64,000 bases of DNA from Roseicyclus marinus. Its GTDB lineage: Bacteria; Pseudomonadota; Alphaproteobacteria; Rhodobacterales; Rhodobacteraceae. Location of the stretch: contig NZ_JASJOF010000002.1 in NCBI RefSeq assembly GCF_030163795.1, forward strand, positions 186,001-250,000. Direction: 5' to 3'. Of this stretch, positions 53,272 through 63,259 are shown in pieces. Under the pieces are notes generated by a model. It did not search any database and had not been told where the DNA came from. It saw only the letters and a program-made list of their open reading frames with translations. Made by a program: the position numbers and the translations under genes. Within the stretch, counting starts at the first letter, position 1; every line of letters begins with the position of its first letter.

Positions 53272-55146
53272 ATGGCAAAGCACCCCACCGACAACCCGGC
53301 AGACCCGTTCAAGAAGGCGCTCGCGGAAGCGACCCGCGTTCTGGCGGATGATCCCGAACTCGCCGTCACCTATTCGGTCGATCCGCCGGGTATTTCGGGC
53401 GACAGCGTCCGCCTGCCGCAGGTGAGCCGCCGGATGACGCGCGAGGAAGTGCTGCTTGCGCGCGGCACCGCCGATGCGCTGGCGTTGCGCCACCGCTACC
53501 ACGATGCGGGCACGGCGGCGCGCTATGCCCCGCAGGGCGCCATGGCGCGCGACCTGATGGAGGCGATGGAGATCGCCCGTTGCGAGGCCGTGGGCGCGCG
53601 CACCATGCCGGGCACGGCCGGCAATATCGACGCCAAGATCGGGCACGAGGCGCGGCGCAAGGGCTATGGAGATATCCGCGACCCGGCCGATGCGCCGCTG
53701 GCCACCGCCGCGGGCTACCTGATCCGGCATCTGGCCACGGGCCGCGCGCTGCCGCCCGAGGCCGCGAACGTGATGGAGCTGTGGCGCGGCTTCATCGAGG
53801 ATCGCTGCGACGGCACGCTGGAGGATCTGGACAAGGTTCTGGGCGATCAGGCAGCCTTTGCCCGGTTCGCGCGGCGCATGATCGACGACCTTGGCTATGG
53901 CGACCAACTGGGCGACGACCCCGACGAGATGGATGACGAGGGAGAGGACGAGGCCTCGGACGAGCAGGACGACCAGCCCGACTCGACCGGCGAGGACGAC
54001 AGCCAGGAAGAGGATGCCGAGGCCAATCCCGAGCGCAGCCAGGAGCAGCAGCAAGACCAATCGCAGGCCCAGGTCCAGATGGACGACCAGGGCGATATGG
54101 ACGAGGCCGACGAGCAGGAACTGCCCGATGGCGAGGCCCCGCAAGAGCCGCCGCCTGTCCCGCCCCATTCGGATGCGGATCCGACCTATGCGGTCTTTAC
54201 CACCGCGCATGACGAGGAAATCGCCGCCGAGGATCTGGCCGAGGCGCAGGAACTGGAACGGTTGCGCGCCTATCTCGACCAGCAGCTGGAGCCCCTGAAG
54301 GGGGCGGTGTCGCGGCTGGCCAACAAGCTGCAGCGGCGGTTGCAGGCCCAGCAGAACCGCAGCTGGGAATTCGATCTGGAGGAAGGCACGCTGGATGCGG
54401 GTCGGTTGGCGCGCGTGGTGGCCAACCCGACGACGCCGCTCTCGTTCAAGATCGAGAAGGATACCGAGTTCCGCGACACGGTGGTGACGCTGCTGTTGGA
54501 CAATTCGGGGTCGATGCGCGGCCGGCCGATTTCGATCGCGGCAATCTGTGCCGATGTTCTGGCGCGCACGTTGGAGCGCTGCGGCGTGAAGGTCGAGATC
54601 CTGGGCTTCACCACGCGGGCCTGGAAAGGCGGCAAGGCGCGCGAGGAATGGCTGGCGCAGGGGCGCCCGCAGCAACCGGGCCGCCTGAACGATTTGCGCC
54701 ACATCGTCTACAAGAGTGCGGATGCGCCGTGGCGGCGGGTGCGCGACAACCTCGGGCTGATGATGAAAGAGGGGCTCTTGAAGGAAAACATCGACGGCGA
54801 GGCGCTGGAATGGGCGCATCGCCGGATGGCGGGCCGCCCCGAGGCGCGCAAGATCTTGATGGTGATTTCCGATGGCGCGCCGGTCGATGACAGCACCTTG
54901 AGCGTGAACCCGGCCAATTACCTTGAAAAGCATCTGCGCGATGTGATCGCGATGGTGGAAAAGCGGCGCGCGGTCGAATTGCTGGCGATCGGGATCGGCC
55001 ATGACGTGACGCGCTATTACCAGCGCGCGGTCACGATCACCGATGCCGAGCAATTGGCGGGCGCGATCACCGAGCAGCTGGCCAGCCTGTTCGACAGCGA
55101 CCCGCGCGCACGGGCCCGCGTCATGGGCATGAAGCGCGCAGGCTGA
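53272..55146 (+). CDS. cobT: Cobaltochelatase subunit CobT
   Basis: 624 residues from the ATG at 53272. Partner of CobS in the cobalt-inserting chelatase. The N-terminal domain (residues 1-220) is followed by a very acidic Asp/Glu/Gln-rich linker (about 222-300), then a C-terminal von Willebrand A domain with the MIDAS motif DNSGSMRGR (about 410-418) and [13 protein letters not shown]. Full length and normal architecture. Confidence 0.95.
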   Translation: MAKHPTDNPADPFKKALAEATRVLADDPELAVTYSVDPPGISGDSVRLPQVSRRMTREEVLLARGTADALALRHRYHDAGTAARYAPQGAMARDLMEAMEIARCEAVGARTMPGTAGNIDAKIGHEARRKGYGDIRDPADAPLATAAGYLIRHLATGRALPPEAANVMELWRGFIEDRCDGTLEDLDKVLGDQAAFARFARRMIDDLGYGDQLGDDPDEMDDEGEDEASDEQDDQPDSTGEDDSQEEDAEANPERSQEQQQDQSQAQVQMDDQGDMDEADEQELPDGEAPQEPPPVPPHSDADPTYAVFTTAHDEEIAAEDLAEAQELERLRAYLDQQLEPLKGAVSRLANKLQRRLQAQQNRSWEFDLEEGTLDAGRLARVVANPTTPLSFKIEKDTEFRDTVVTLLLDNSGSMRGRPISIAAICADVLARTLERCGVKVEILGFTTRAWKGGKAREEWLAQGRPQQPGRLNDLRHIVYKSADAPWRRVRDNLGLMMKEGLLKENIDGEALEWAHRRMAGRPEARKILMVISDGAPVDDSTLSVNPANYLEKHLRDVIAMVEKRRAVELLAIGIGHDVTRYYQRAVTITDAEQLAGAITEQLASLFDSDPRARARVMGMKRAG

Positions 55147-55229
55147 GCGGGGCGGAAAACGCCGCGTTTTCCGGGCGCGCGGCGGCGGCTGCGCGTACGG
55201 GCAGCGTGGGAGATGTGGCTGCCGCGGGG

Positions 55230-55258
55230 CTGTCCGTATTTTCGGGAAGATGAAGGGG
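55230..55258 (+). repeat. Intergenic repeat copy C
   Basis: CTGTCCGTATTTTCGGGAAG followed by ATGAAGGGG. Preceded by GGGG, like the GGGGCTGTC of the hairpin copies A and B, but without the closing CCCC. Its 3' end supplies the AAGGGGA ribosome binding site of the aminopeptidase gene. Confidence 0.6.
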
Positions 55259-55264
55259 AAAGCG

Positions 55265-57073
55265 GTGTTCCAGGATTTCGAGGTCAGGAGCCGGCCCGAG
55301 GATGGTGTGCCGCGGGTGGCGGCGCTCAGGGCGGCGATGGCGGAGGCGGGGCTCGACGGGTTCCTCGTGCCGCGCGCGGACCGGTTTCAGGGCGAATATG
55401 TTGCGCCTTGCGATGACCGGCTGGCCTGGCTGACCGGGTTTACCGGATCGGCGGGATTTGCCGCCGTGCTGGCGGATCGGGCGTGCGTTTTCGTCGACGG
55501 GCGCTACCGGGTGCAGGTGAAGGCGCAGGTGGCGCTGGCGGTTTATACACCTGTCGATTGGCCGGAGGTGAAGCTGGCCGATTGGCTGCGCGACGCCCTG
55601 CCCGCAGGCGGCAGGGTCGGGTTCGATCCCTGGCTCCACACGATCGAGGAGATGGCCACGCTGCGCGCGGCGCTGGCAGGATCGGGGGTGGAGCTGGTTG
55701 GGACGGCAAACCTCGTCGATGCGATCTGGAGCGATCGGCCCGGTCCGCCAGCAGGCGCAATCGAGGTGTTTCCGGACGATCTGGCCGGGAGAAGCGCGGC
55801 AGAGAAGCGCGCGGATTGCGCTGCGGCGCTGATCAAGGCGGGGGAAGCCGCGGCGGTTCTGACATTGCCCGACGGGATCAACTGGCTTTTGAACATTCGC
55901 GGGCGCGATATCCCCCGCAACCCGGTGGTTCAGGCCATGGCAATCCTGCATGCCGACGGCGGTGTGGACCTGTTTCTTGATCCGGGGCGGGTGGATGCGG
56001 CCTTGGCGGGTCATCTTGGGCCGGAGGTGCGGGTGCGCGCGCCCGAGGAGATGGAGACCGCACTGACGGGTCTGGGCGGGCCGGTGCGGCTGGACAGGTC
56101 GAGCGCGCCACAGGCGCTTGCCGATCTGCTGGAGGCGGCGGGGATCGCCGTGAGCCATGAGCGCGACCCGACGGTCCTGCCCAAGGCGCGCAAGACCGCG
56201 GCCGAGATCGCGGCGACGCGGGCCGCGCATCTGCGCGACGGGGCGGCGATGGTGCGGTTCCTCAGCTGGCTCGATGCCGAGGCCCCCAAGGGCGGGCTGA
56301 CCGAGATCGACGTGGTGCGGCGGCTGGAAGGGGTCCGGCGCGACACCAATGCGCTGCGCGATATCTCCTTTGACACGATCTGCGGCGCGGGCCCGAACGG
56401 GGCCATCGTGCATTACCGCGTGAGCGAGGAAACGAACCGCCCCGTGCGGGCGGGCGAGGTGCTGCTGGTCGACAGCGGCGGGCAATATGCCGACGGGACG
56501 ACCGACATCACCCGCACCATCGCGGTGGGCGATGTGCCGCAAGAGGCGCGCGAGGCCTTTACGCAGGTGTTGCAGGGCATGATCGCGATCCACCGGGCGC
56601 GGTTCCCCAAGGGGGTTTCGGGCGCGCATCTCGATGCGCTGGCGCGGGCGCCGCTTTGGGCGGCGGGGCGGGATTTCGACCATGGCACGGGTCATGGCGT
56701 GGGCGTCTACCTGTCGGTCCATGAGGGGCCGCAGCGCCTGAGCCGGGTGTCGACCGTGCCGCTGGACCCCGGCATGATCCTGTCGAACGAGCCGGGCTAT
56801 TACCGCGAAGGGGCATTCGGCATCCGGATCGAGAACCTGATCGTGGTGGTCGAGGCCCCGCCCCTGCCCGGCGGCGACGCACATCGCGCGCAATTGGCCT
56901 TCGAGACGCTGACATGGGTGCCGATCGACCGGAGGATGGTGGTGGCCGAGCGCCTGTCGCCCGCCGAGCGTAACTGGCTGAACGGCTATCACGCGGAGGT
57001 TCTGGCGCGGATCGGACCCTTGGTTGAGGGCGAGGTGCTGGCGTGGCTGGAGCGGGCCTGCGCGGCGATCTGA
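55265..57073 (+). CDS. Xaa-Pro aminopeptidase (aminopeptidase P, M24B)
   Basis: 602 residues from a GTG at 55265. An ATG 15 bases upstream lies inside the intergenic repeat, whereas the GTG has AAGGGGA in front and gives the family start FQDFEVRSRP. Two creatinase-like N-terminal domains (DGFLVPRADRFQGEYVAPCD) and a pita-bread catalytic domain follow. Metal ligands are in LLVDSGGQYADGTTDITRTI (two Asp), FDHGTGHGVG (His), LSNEPGYYREGAFGIRIENL (Glu) and a Glu near the C-terminus. Cleaves X-Pro N-termini. Confidence 0.92.
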   Translation: MFQDFEVRSRPEDGVPRVAALRAAMAEAGLDGFLVPRADRFQGEYVAPCDDRLAWLTGFTGSAGFAAVLADRACVFVDGRYRVQVKAQVALAVYTPVDWPEVKLADWLRDALPAGGRVGFDPWLHTIEEMATLRAALAGSGVELVGTANLVDAIWSDRPGPPAGAIEVFPDDLAGRSAAEKRADCAAALIKAGEAAAVLTLPDGINWLLNIRGRDIPRNPVVQAMAILHADGGVDLFLDPGRVDAALAGHLGPEVRVRAPEEMETALTGLGGPVRLDRSSAPQALADLLEAAGIAVSHERDPTVLPKARKTAAEIAATRAAHLRDGAAMVRFLSWLDAEAPKGGLTEIDVVRRLEGVRRDTNALRDISFDTICGAGPNGAIVHYRVSEETNRPVRAGEVLLVDSGGQYADGTTDITRTIAVGDVPQEAREAFTQVLQGMIAIHRARFPKGVSGAHLDALARAPLWAAGRDFDHGTGHGVGVYLSVHEGPQRLSRVSTVPLDPGMILSNEPGYYREGAFGIRIENLIVVVEAPPLPGGDAHRAQLAFETLTWVPIDRRMVVAERLSPAERNWLNGYHAEVLARIGPLVEGEVLAWLERACAAI

Positions 57074-57164
57074 CATCACCCTGTCACGCGGAAGGGGCAA
57101 CCCGGCCCTTGGCAACCGGGACAGCGCCGCCGTAGAAGGGGCGCAACCAAGAGGAGGAGCGTGC

Positions 57165-57506
57165 ATGGCCGACCATATCAGGATCCGCAAGGCGACCGGC
57201 AAATGGGTCGTGCGCGCAGGCGGCGCGGTTCTGGGCGAAAGCGACCGGGCGCTGGAACTGACCGAGGGCGATTATCCCCCGGTCATCTATTTCCCGCGCG
57301 AAGACATCGGCATGGCGTTTCTGGAGAAGACCGCCAGTTCGACGACCTGCCCGTGGAAGGGTGTCGCGAGCTATTTCACCGTCTCGAGTGCGGCGGGCGA
57401 TATTCCGGATGCGGCCTGGTCCTATGAGGATCCGTCCGAATCCGTGGCGGCGATCAAGGATCACATCGCCTTTTACATCGACCGTGTGACGGTCGAGCAG
57501 CTCTGA
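57165..57506 (+). CDS. DUF427 domain protein
   Basis: 113 residues from the ATG at 57165, with an excellent AGAGGAGG ribosome binding site. DUF427 markers: IRIRKATGKWVVRAGGAVLG, YPPVIYFPREDIGMAFLEKT, STTCPWKGVASYFTV and AWSYEDPSESVAAIKDHIAF. The family is small, cytosolic and of unknown function. Its stop codon abuts the convergent ClC gene stop with no gap. Confidence 0.92.
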   Translation: MADHIRIRKATGKWVVRAGGAVLGESDRALELTEGDYPPVIYFPREDIGMAFLEKTASSTTCPWKGVASYFTVSSAAGDIPDAAWSYEDPSESVAAIKDHIAFYIDRVTVEQL

Positions 57507-59195
57507 TCAGCTGTGTTCCTCGGCCGCTGTGGCGGCAAGCGCCCGGTTATAGGCCTTGAGCGCATCGACATGGAACAAGGCCCCTTCGAGCGCGGGGGGG
57601 CCATCGCCCGGGGCAAGCTGCACCACTGGCACGTAATCGAGGCCCGTCCGTTCGAAGATCGGCAGGGCGCGTTCGAGCGTCGCATTGGTGTCGGTGTAGA
57701 TGCCCTGTTCGACCAAGGTCAGCAGCCTGTCATGCGGGGCCGCGTTCTCGTGATCCATGGGGCGCATCACCTTGCCGACGCGGAACATGGCCAGAAGATA
57801 GGCCTGCGGCCCGGCGGCGAGGTGGATGTTGCGCCGTTCCAGTTGCGTCAGGAAGAAGGATCGGTCGACCAGCCGTGACGACAGGGCGGTCGACATCGAG
57901 ACAGCCACCATCACGGCCAGACCCGTCTGCCAGTCGCCGGTCAGTTCGAAAACGATCAGCGTGGTGGAGATCGGCGCGCCGAGGACGGCGGCGGCAACGG
58001 CCCCCATGCCCGCCAGCGCGTAAAGCGTGCCTTCGCCCGATTGGTCGGGAAAGATCGCGGTCGCCACGATCCCGAAGGCAAGACCCGTCATCGCCCCGAT
58101 CATCAGCGAGGGCGAGAAGATGCCGCCGCCCATCCGGCCGCCGATGGTGATGGCCGCCGCCGTGACCTTGAGGATGGTGAAGACCACCGCCTCCCACAGG
58201 AGCAATTCGCCGGTCAGCGCGGCCGAGGTCGTCTCGTATCCGACCCCGATGATATGGGGAAACCAGATCGCGAGCGCGCCGAGCAGGAGCCCGGCGAGGG
58301 CGGGCCGGAGCCAGCGCGGCATTCCCGACAGGCGCTGGATCATGTTGCCCATATCCTCGGCCCAGAAGGTCGCGCGCATGAAGACGACGGCGACAAGCCC
58401 GCACAGGAGGCCGAGGATCAGGAAGGCGGGCAATTCGGTGTAGAATTGCAAAACGCCGTCGCCGCCCAAGGTGTATTCTGTGACCCCCCCGAATTCGAGG
58501 CGGTTGATCACCGTGCCCGCAGCGCTGGCGATGACGATGGGGGCAAAGGCATGGACCGCGAAATGGCGCAGCACCACTTCGAGCGCGAAAAGCGCGCCGG
58601 CTATGGGCGCGTTGAAACTGGCCGAGACGGCGGCGGCCACGGCACAGCCCAGAAGGTCGCGGCCGGTGATGCCATCGGCCTTGATCCTGTCACTGACCCA
58701 GCTGGAGATCACGGCGGCCAGATGCACGACCGGCCCTTCACGACCCGAGGAGCCGCCCGAGCCGAGCGTGATGAGCGAGGCGAGCGCGGAGGCAAGGCCC
58801 GCGCGGATTTCCACACGGCCATTGGCGAGCGCCGCGCCCTCGATCACGTCGGCGACCGAGCGCACCCGGCCGTCGGGCGTGAACCAATGCAGGATCAGGC
58901 CCACGACAAGCCCGCCCAGAACCGGGATCAGGAGGATCAATTGCCATGGCAGACCTTCGGCGAAGGAATGCAGGAGGCGGACGTCCTCCACGCCGTAGAG
59001 CGTTTCCTGAAGCAGGCTGATGCCCTTGCGGAACAAAAGCGCGGCAAAGCCTGCCGCCACCCCGATCAGAAGCGCGATGACCCAGAACTGGATCTGGGTC
59101 GGCCCCTTTTGCCGCAACAGGTGCCAGCCGCGACGCACCGCATCGACGGCCTCGGTTGCCACCTGCCCCGGAATGCCGCGCCCGAACCCTGCCAC
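57507..59195 (-). CDS. ClC-family chloride channel/transporter with C-terminal CBS region
   Basis: 562 residues from a GTG at 59195 (AAGGGAAGGA upstream). About ten or more membrane helices; the pore motif is ITLGSGGSSGREGPVVHLAA with the gating Glu in GREGP, and GGRMGGGIFSPSLMIGAMTG and VLGAPISTTLIVFELTG are the other conserved regions. A CBS-like tail follows about residue 450 (HDRLLTLVEQGIYTDTNATL, YVPVVQLAPGDGPPALEGAL). Channel or proton antiport cannot be told from this alone. Confidence 0.92.
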   Translation of the reverse strand: MAGFGRGIPGQVATEAVDAVRRGWHLLRQKGPTQIQFWVIALLIGVAAGFAALLFRKGISLLQETLYGVEDVRLLHSFAEGLPWQLILLIPVLGGLVVGLILHWFTPDGRVRSVADVIEGAALANGRVEIRAGLASALASLITLGSGGSSGREGPVVHLAAVISSWVSDRIKADGITGRDLLGCAVAAAVSASFNAPIAGALFALEVVLRHFAVHAFAPIVIASAAGTVINRLEFGGVTEYTLGGDGVLQFYTELPAFLILGLLCGLVAVVFMRATFWAEDMGNMIQRLSGMPRWLRPALAGLLLGALAIWFPHIIGVGYETTSAALTGELLLWEAVVFTILKVTAAAITIGGRMGGGIFSPSLMIGAMTGLAFGIVATAIFPDQSGEGTLYALAGMGAVAAAVLGAPISTTLIVFELTGDWQTGLAVMVAVSMSTALSSRLVDRSFFLTQLERRNIHLAAGPQAYLLAMFRVGKVMRPMDHENAAPHDRLLTLVEQGIYTDTNATLERALPIFERTGLDYVPVVQLAPGDGPPALEGALFHVDALKAYNRALAATAAEEHS

Positions 59196-59339
59196 GCCCG
59201 TTCCTTCCCTTGCGCAACCGCCCGGTCGCGCTGATCCAGCTTTAGGCGAGTGGGTGGCGGGTGAAAAGACCGGCGTTGGTCACGATGTGGGGGCCAAGCG
59301 TCGGGATATGCAGGATTTCGTGAGGGCGCCGGGCGCGCG

Positions 59340-60989
59340 TCACCCTTCCAGCAGGGCGCGGGCCGCCGCGCGCGCGGCCTCGGTGACGGTATCGCCCGAG
59401 AGCATCCGGGCCACCTCGTCGATCCGGGCGGGCGGATCGAGCGGCATCACGCAGCTCAGCGTCACCTCGCCCTCGACCTGCTTGGCCACGCGCCAGTGAT
59501 GTGCCCCGAGGGCCGCCACCTGTGGCGAATGGGTGACGACCAGAACCTGACCGTTCGCGGCCAGCGCCTTGAGCCTGCGGCCCACGGCATCGGCGGTCGC
59601 CCCGCCCACGCCGCGGTCGATCTCGTCGAAGATCATGGTCAGCCCGCTGTCATCGCCCGTCAGGCAGACCTTGAGCGCCAGAAGGAAGCGCGACAATTCC
59701 CCGCCCGAGGCGATCTTGTTCAAGGGGCCAGCCGGTGCGCCGGGATTGGTGGCGACGGTGAAGGTGACAAGGTCCACCCCGTCGGGACCGGGCGGCGCGG
59801 GGTCGATCACAGTGGTGAAGACCGCGCGCTCCATCTTGAGCGGGGCCAGTTCCTCGGCCATGGCGGTGTCGAGCCGTGCGGCGGCTGCGCGCCGTGCGGC
59901 ACCAAGCGCCTCGGCGGCGGCGTCATAGGCGGCCCCTGCCCTGTCGGCGGCGGCTTTCAGCCCCGCGATTTCGCCCGCGCCACCGTCCAACCGGGCCAGA
60001 CGTTCGCGCAGCGTGTCGGCAAGGCCCGCGAGGTCATCGGGGGCGACGGAATGTTTCCGGGCCAGCGCGCGGAGCGCGAAGAGCCGTTCCTCGGTCTCTT
60101 CCAGTTCGGAGGGGTTGAAGCTGAGGGCGTCGGCAAAGCGTTCGACGCCCGATTGCGCCTCGGTCAATTCGACAAGGGCGCGGTCGAGCGCGGCAAGCGC
60201 CTCGTCCAGCCCGCCCTCGGCGCGGTCGGCCACGCCGTCGAGCCAGCGCCGCGCATCGCCCATCGCGCCCTCGGCCCCGTCGGTTCCGAGGGCTGCGGCG
60301 GCGCGGGCGACATCGGCACGCATCCGTTCGGCGGCCTGCATCAGGCGGCGGCGGGCGTCGAGCGTTTCTTCCTCGCCGGGTTGGGGATCGAGTTTGTCGA
60401 GTTCAGCCACGGCATGGCGCAGGAAATCCTCCTCGGCACGCATGGTGGCGAGCCGTGCCTCGGCGGCCTCGAGGGCTGCGAGCGCGCGGCGGCGGTCGGT
60501 CCATGCGGCGCGTGTGGCGGCGAGCCGGTCGTCGAGCGCCCCGAAGCGGTCCAGAAGCGCCCGGTGCTGGCGCGGGTCCAGAAGGCCGCGATCATCTTGC
60601 TGGCCGTGCAATTCCACCAGCGTGTCGGAAAGGGCGCGCAAAAGCTCGCCGGTGGCGCGGCGGTCGTTGACCCAAGCCGTCTTGCGCCCCTCGGGCGTGT
60701 TCACGCGGCGCAGGATCAGCGTCTCGTCCGGCTCGAAGCCCGCTTCCTCCAGCACGGCAAGGGCGGGATGGCCCGGCGCAAGCTCGAATTCCGCGACCAC
60801 CTCGCCCTGTTCGGCGCCGCTGCGGACCAGATCGGCGCGTCCACGCCAGCCGAGGACAAAGCCGAGACTGTCCAGAAGGATCGATTTGCCCGCGCCGGTT
60901 TCACCGGTCAGCACGTTGAGACCCGGCTGGAAGGCAAGCTCCAGCCGGTCGATGATCAGCATGTCGCGGATGTCGAGGTGTCGCAGCAT
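59340..60989 (-). CDS. recN: DNA repair protein RecN
   Basis: 549 residues. SMC-like ATPase of double-strand break repair. Walker A TGETGAGKSILLDSLG (about 28-43); central coiled coil with Ala/Glu/Arg-rich helices; signature-type IASGGELSRFLLALKVCLTG, Walker B LTMIFDEIDRGVGG and VLVVTHSPQVAALGAHHWRV. It lies 51 bp downstream of bamD, the common order bamD-recN. Confidence 0.96.
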   Translation of the reverse strand: MLRHLDIRDMLIIDRLELAFQPGLNVLTGETGAGKSILLDSLGFVLGWRGRADLVRSGAEQGEVVAEFELAPGHPALAVLEEAGFEPDETLILRRVNTPEGRKTAWVNDRRATGELLRALSDTLVELHGQQDDRGLLDPRQHRALLDRFGALDDRLAATRAAWTDRRRALAALEAAEARLATMRAEEDFLRHAVAELDKLDPQPGEEETLDARRRLMQAAERMRADVARAAAALGTDGAEGAMGDARRWLDGVADRAEGGLDEALAALDRALVELTEAQSGVERFADALSFNPSELEETEERLFALRALARKHSVAPDDLAGLADTLRERLARLDGGAGEIAGLKAAADRAGAAYDAAAEALGAARRAAAARLDTAMAEELAPLKMERAVFTTVIDPAPPGPDGVDLVTFTVATNPGAPAGPLNKIASGGELSRFLLALKVCLTGDDSGLTMIFDEIDRGVGGATADAVGRRLKALAANGQVLVVTHSPQVAALGAHHWRVAKQVEGEVTLSCVMPLDPPARIDEVARMLSGDTVTEAARAAARALLEG

Positions 60990-61040
60990 CGCCGCCCGGT
61001 TTCCCCTAGCGTCCGCGCCCCGTCAAGGGCGCGCGCCGCA

Positions 61041-61913
61041 TCACAACCAGGCGCCCCGGACGGTTTGCTGCCAGATCTCGCTCAACCAGCCTTCGCCCTG
61101 CGCCTCGGGGGCGAGGTTTTGCCCCGTGAGCTGCCGGAAGGCATCGTCGTAGAAGGGCGAGGACTGGAAATTGTAGCCAAGGATCGCGCCCGCGGTCTGC
61201 GCCTCGTCCGTCAGGCCGAGCGCAAGATAGGCCTCCACCAGACGCATCAGAGCCTCGGGCGTGTGGCTGGTGGTCTCGAACTGTTCGACCACGACGCGGA
61301 AGCGGTTGATCGCGGCAGCATGGTGACCCCGGCGCAGGTAATAGCGCCCGATCTCCATCTCCTTGCCGGCGAGATGGTCGAAGGCCACCTCGAACCGCAA
61401 GATCGCATCCTGCGTGTATTCGCTATCGGGGTAGCGTTCGATCACTTCGCGGAGCGCCTGCAAGGCCTGGAACGTTACGCCCTGATCGCGGCCGACCTCG
61501 TCGATCTGGTCGTAATAGCTGAGCGCCAGAAGGTATTGGGCATAGGCGGCATCTTCTTCACCGGGGTAGAAGTCGAGGTAACGCTGCGCCGCGATGCGCG
61601 CATTCTCGTAATCCTCGTCCTCGTGATAGGCGAAGGCGGCCATGATCAAGCCGCGGCTGGCCCATTCCGAATAGGGATGCAGCCGTTCGACCTCGATGAA
61701 GAGGGCGGCGGCGCGGTCGGGGCGGCCGTTTTCCAGCTCGGCCTCGCCCTGCTGGTAGATCGTGAGCGCGTCCTGCTCTTCCAACGGCACGGTCGCGTTG
61801 CGGCTGGCGAAGAAACCGCCACCTCCGCCGCCACCGAACAATCCGCCGCCACCGCAGGCCGAAAGCGCCATCACCATCGCGAGACCGGTGAAAAGGCCCG
61901 TCTTCCGGATCAT
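61041..61913 (-). CDS. bamD: Outer-membrane assembly lipoprotein BamD
   Basis: 290 residues from the ATG at 61913; an ATG at 61934 would add seven residues. Lipoprotein signal MIRKTGLFTGLAMVMALSAC (lipidated C20), then a Gly-rich tether and TPR repeats: DALTIYQQGEAELENGRPDR, FIEVERLHPYSEWASRGLIM and QRYLDFYPGEEDAAYAQYLL. Part of the BAM complex folding outer-membrane proteins. Upstream of recN and downstream of lpxC. Confidence 0.93.
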   Translation of the reverse strand: MIRKTGLFTGLAMVMALSACGGGGLFGGGGGGGFFASRNATVPLEEQDALTIYQQGEAELENGRPDRAAALFIEVERLHPYSEWASRGLIMAAFAYHEDEDYENARIAAQRYLDFYPGEEDAAYAQYLLALSYYDQIDEVGRDQGVTFQALQALREVIERYPDSEYTQDAILRFEVAFDHLAGKEMEIGRYYLRRGHHAAAINRFRVVVEQFETTSHTPEALMRLVEAYLALGLTDEAQTAGAILGYNFQSSPFYDDAFRQLTGQNLAPEAQGEGWLSEIWQQTVRGAWL

Positions 61914-62068
61914 GGCGCTGCCACGGCTGTGCATGCTCGAAACCCCAAGTTTTTCAGGAACGTCCCGCCTGAGCCGGTCCATCTGGGACTGGTCCTAGCA
62001 TATTCTTTCTGAGGGCAAAACGCCTGAAATCCGCTTTTCGACGCAGCAGCGCGATAGGCGTGCAGCGC

Positions 62069-62986
62069 TCAGGCCACATCGGCAAGGTCCGCGACCTTGA
62101 CGCCCATGCCGGGCAGGCGCGCGGCCTGTTCCGGGGTGCATTCCACGAAACGCCACGCATCGGGCCGCGAGAAGAGTGCGCGGAGCAATTGATTGGTCAT
62201 CATGTGGCCCGCCCGAACACCGGTGTAGCGCCCGAGGATGGGCGCACCCGCCAGCGCGAGATCGCCAAGCGCATCGAGCATCTTGTGGCGCACAGCCTCG
62301 TCGGCGTGACGCAGACCACCCGGGCTGAGCACGACGCCGCCATCGACCACGACCGCATTTTCATAGGTGCCGCCCAGGGCAAGGCCCGCAGCCCACATCG
62401 CATCCACATCGGCCTGACGGCAGAAGGTGCGGCTGTCGCAGAGTTCGCGCACGAAACGCCCGTTGGCGAGGCTGGCGACACGGCGCTGACGGCCGATGGC
62501 CGCATCCTCGAAATCGATGGTGAAATCCATCTCGAGCCCCGGCGCAGGCGACAGGCTGGCCCATGCGTCCCCTTCGGACACGGCGACTTCGCGCAGGATT
62601 TCGATCGCGTGGATCGGGGCGGATTGGCGCACGATACCGGCATCGAGAAACGCGCGGACGAAGGGCGCGGCGGATCCGTCGAGGATCGGTGCCTCGGGCC
62701 CGTCCAGTTCGACATGCGCGTTGTGAATGCCGCACCCGGCAAGGGCCGCCATCACATGTTCGACGGTCGACACCTCGGCCCCGTCCTCGCCCTGCAGCTT
62801 GGTGCAGAGGCGGCTCATCGGGACGACGTCATAGCGGGCGGGGATCGGCGCGCTGCCCTCAAGGTCGGTACGCTGGAACCACAGGCCCATATGCGCCGCC
62901 TTCGGGCGCACAATCATGCGCACGGGTCCACCGGTGTGAAGACCCACACCCGTGAAAGCGACCGGTTGCCGAAGCGTTGCCTGCAT
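62069..62986 (-). CDS. lpxC: UDP-3-O-acyl-N-acetylglucosamine deacetylase
   Basis: 305 residues from the ATG at 62986. Committed, zinc-dependent step of lipid A synthesis. Zinc ligands: H77 in STVEHVMAAL, H234 and D238 in RHKMLDALGD. Start RQPVAFTGVGLHTGGPVRM is the family opening; an earlier in-frame ATG at 63022 is less likely. Downstream of ftsZ, the standard ftsZ-lpxC order. Confidence 0.97.
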   Translation of the reverse strand: MQATLRQPVAFTGVGLHTGGPVRMIVRPKAAHMGLWFQRTDLEGSAPIPARYDVVPMSRLCTKLQGEDGAEVSTVEHVMAALAGCGIHNAHVELDGPEAPILDGSAAPFVRAFLDAGIVRQSAPIHAIEILREVAVSEGDAWASLSPAPGLEMDFTIDFEDAAIGRQRRVASLANGRFVRELCDSRTFCRQADVDAMWAAGLALGGTYENAVVVDGGVVLSPGGLRHADEAVRHKMLDALGDLALAGAPILGRYTGVRAGHMMTNQLLRALFSRPDAWRFVECTPEQAARLPGMGVKVADLADVA

Positions 62987-63213
62987 GAACGTTCTTATCT
63001 CCGCTCCGTCCGCGTGTGCCATGCGGATCGTGCCCTGCGCGCTTGTGCGTCGTGTCGACGCAATGCCCGCTTTTGCCATGGAGATCGGATACAGGGGCGG
63101 CGGGAAAGGAACAATTCAACCTTTATGACTCCCTGCAACAATGCCGAAACCTATCGGCAAGGTTTCGCCGATTGCCCGCCGACACCCGGCCAAACCGCTG
63201 TTTACAAAACGAA

Positions 63214-63238
63214 AAAGGCCGACACGCGGTCGGCCTTT
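63214..63238 (-). terminator. Intrinsic terminator after ftsZ
   Basis: AAAGGCCGAC (63214-63223) and GTCGGCCTTT (63229-63238), a perfect 10-bp stem with a 5-nt loop, followed on the minus strand by a T-rich run (complement of AAAACGAA). It separates ftsZ from lpxC transcription. Confidence 0.85.
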
Positions 63239-63259
63239 CGAGATGTGTTGTGATGGGTG

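Noticed and set aside
53101-55053. Long N-terminal extension of the MetX-like frame across cobT
   Set aside because: CobT is clearly encoded on the other strand, and the family start of the hydrolase is at 53100.
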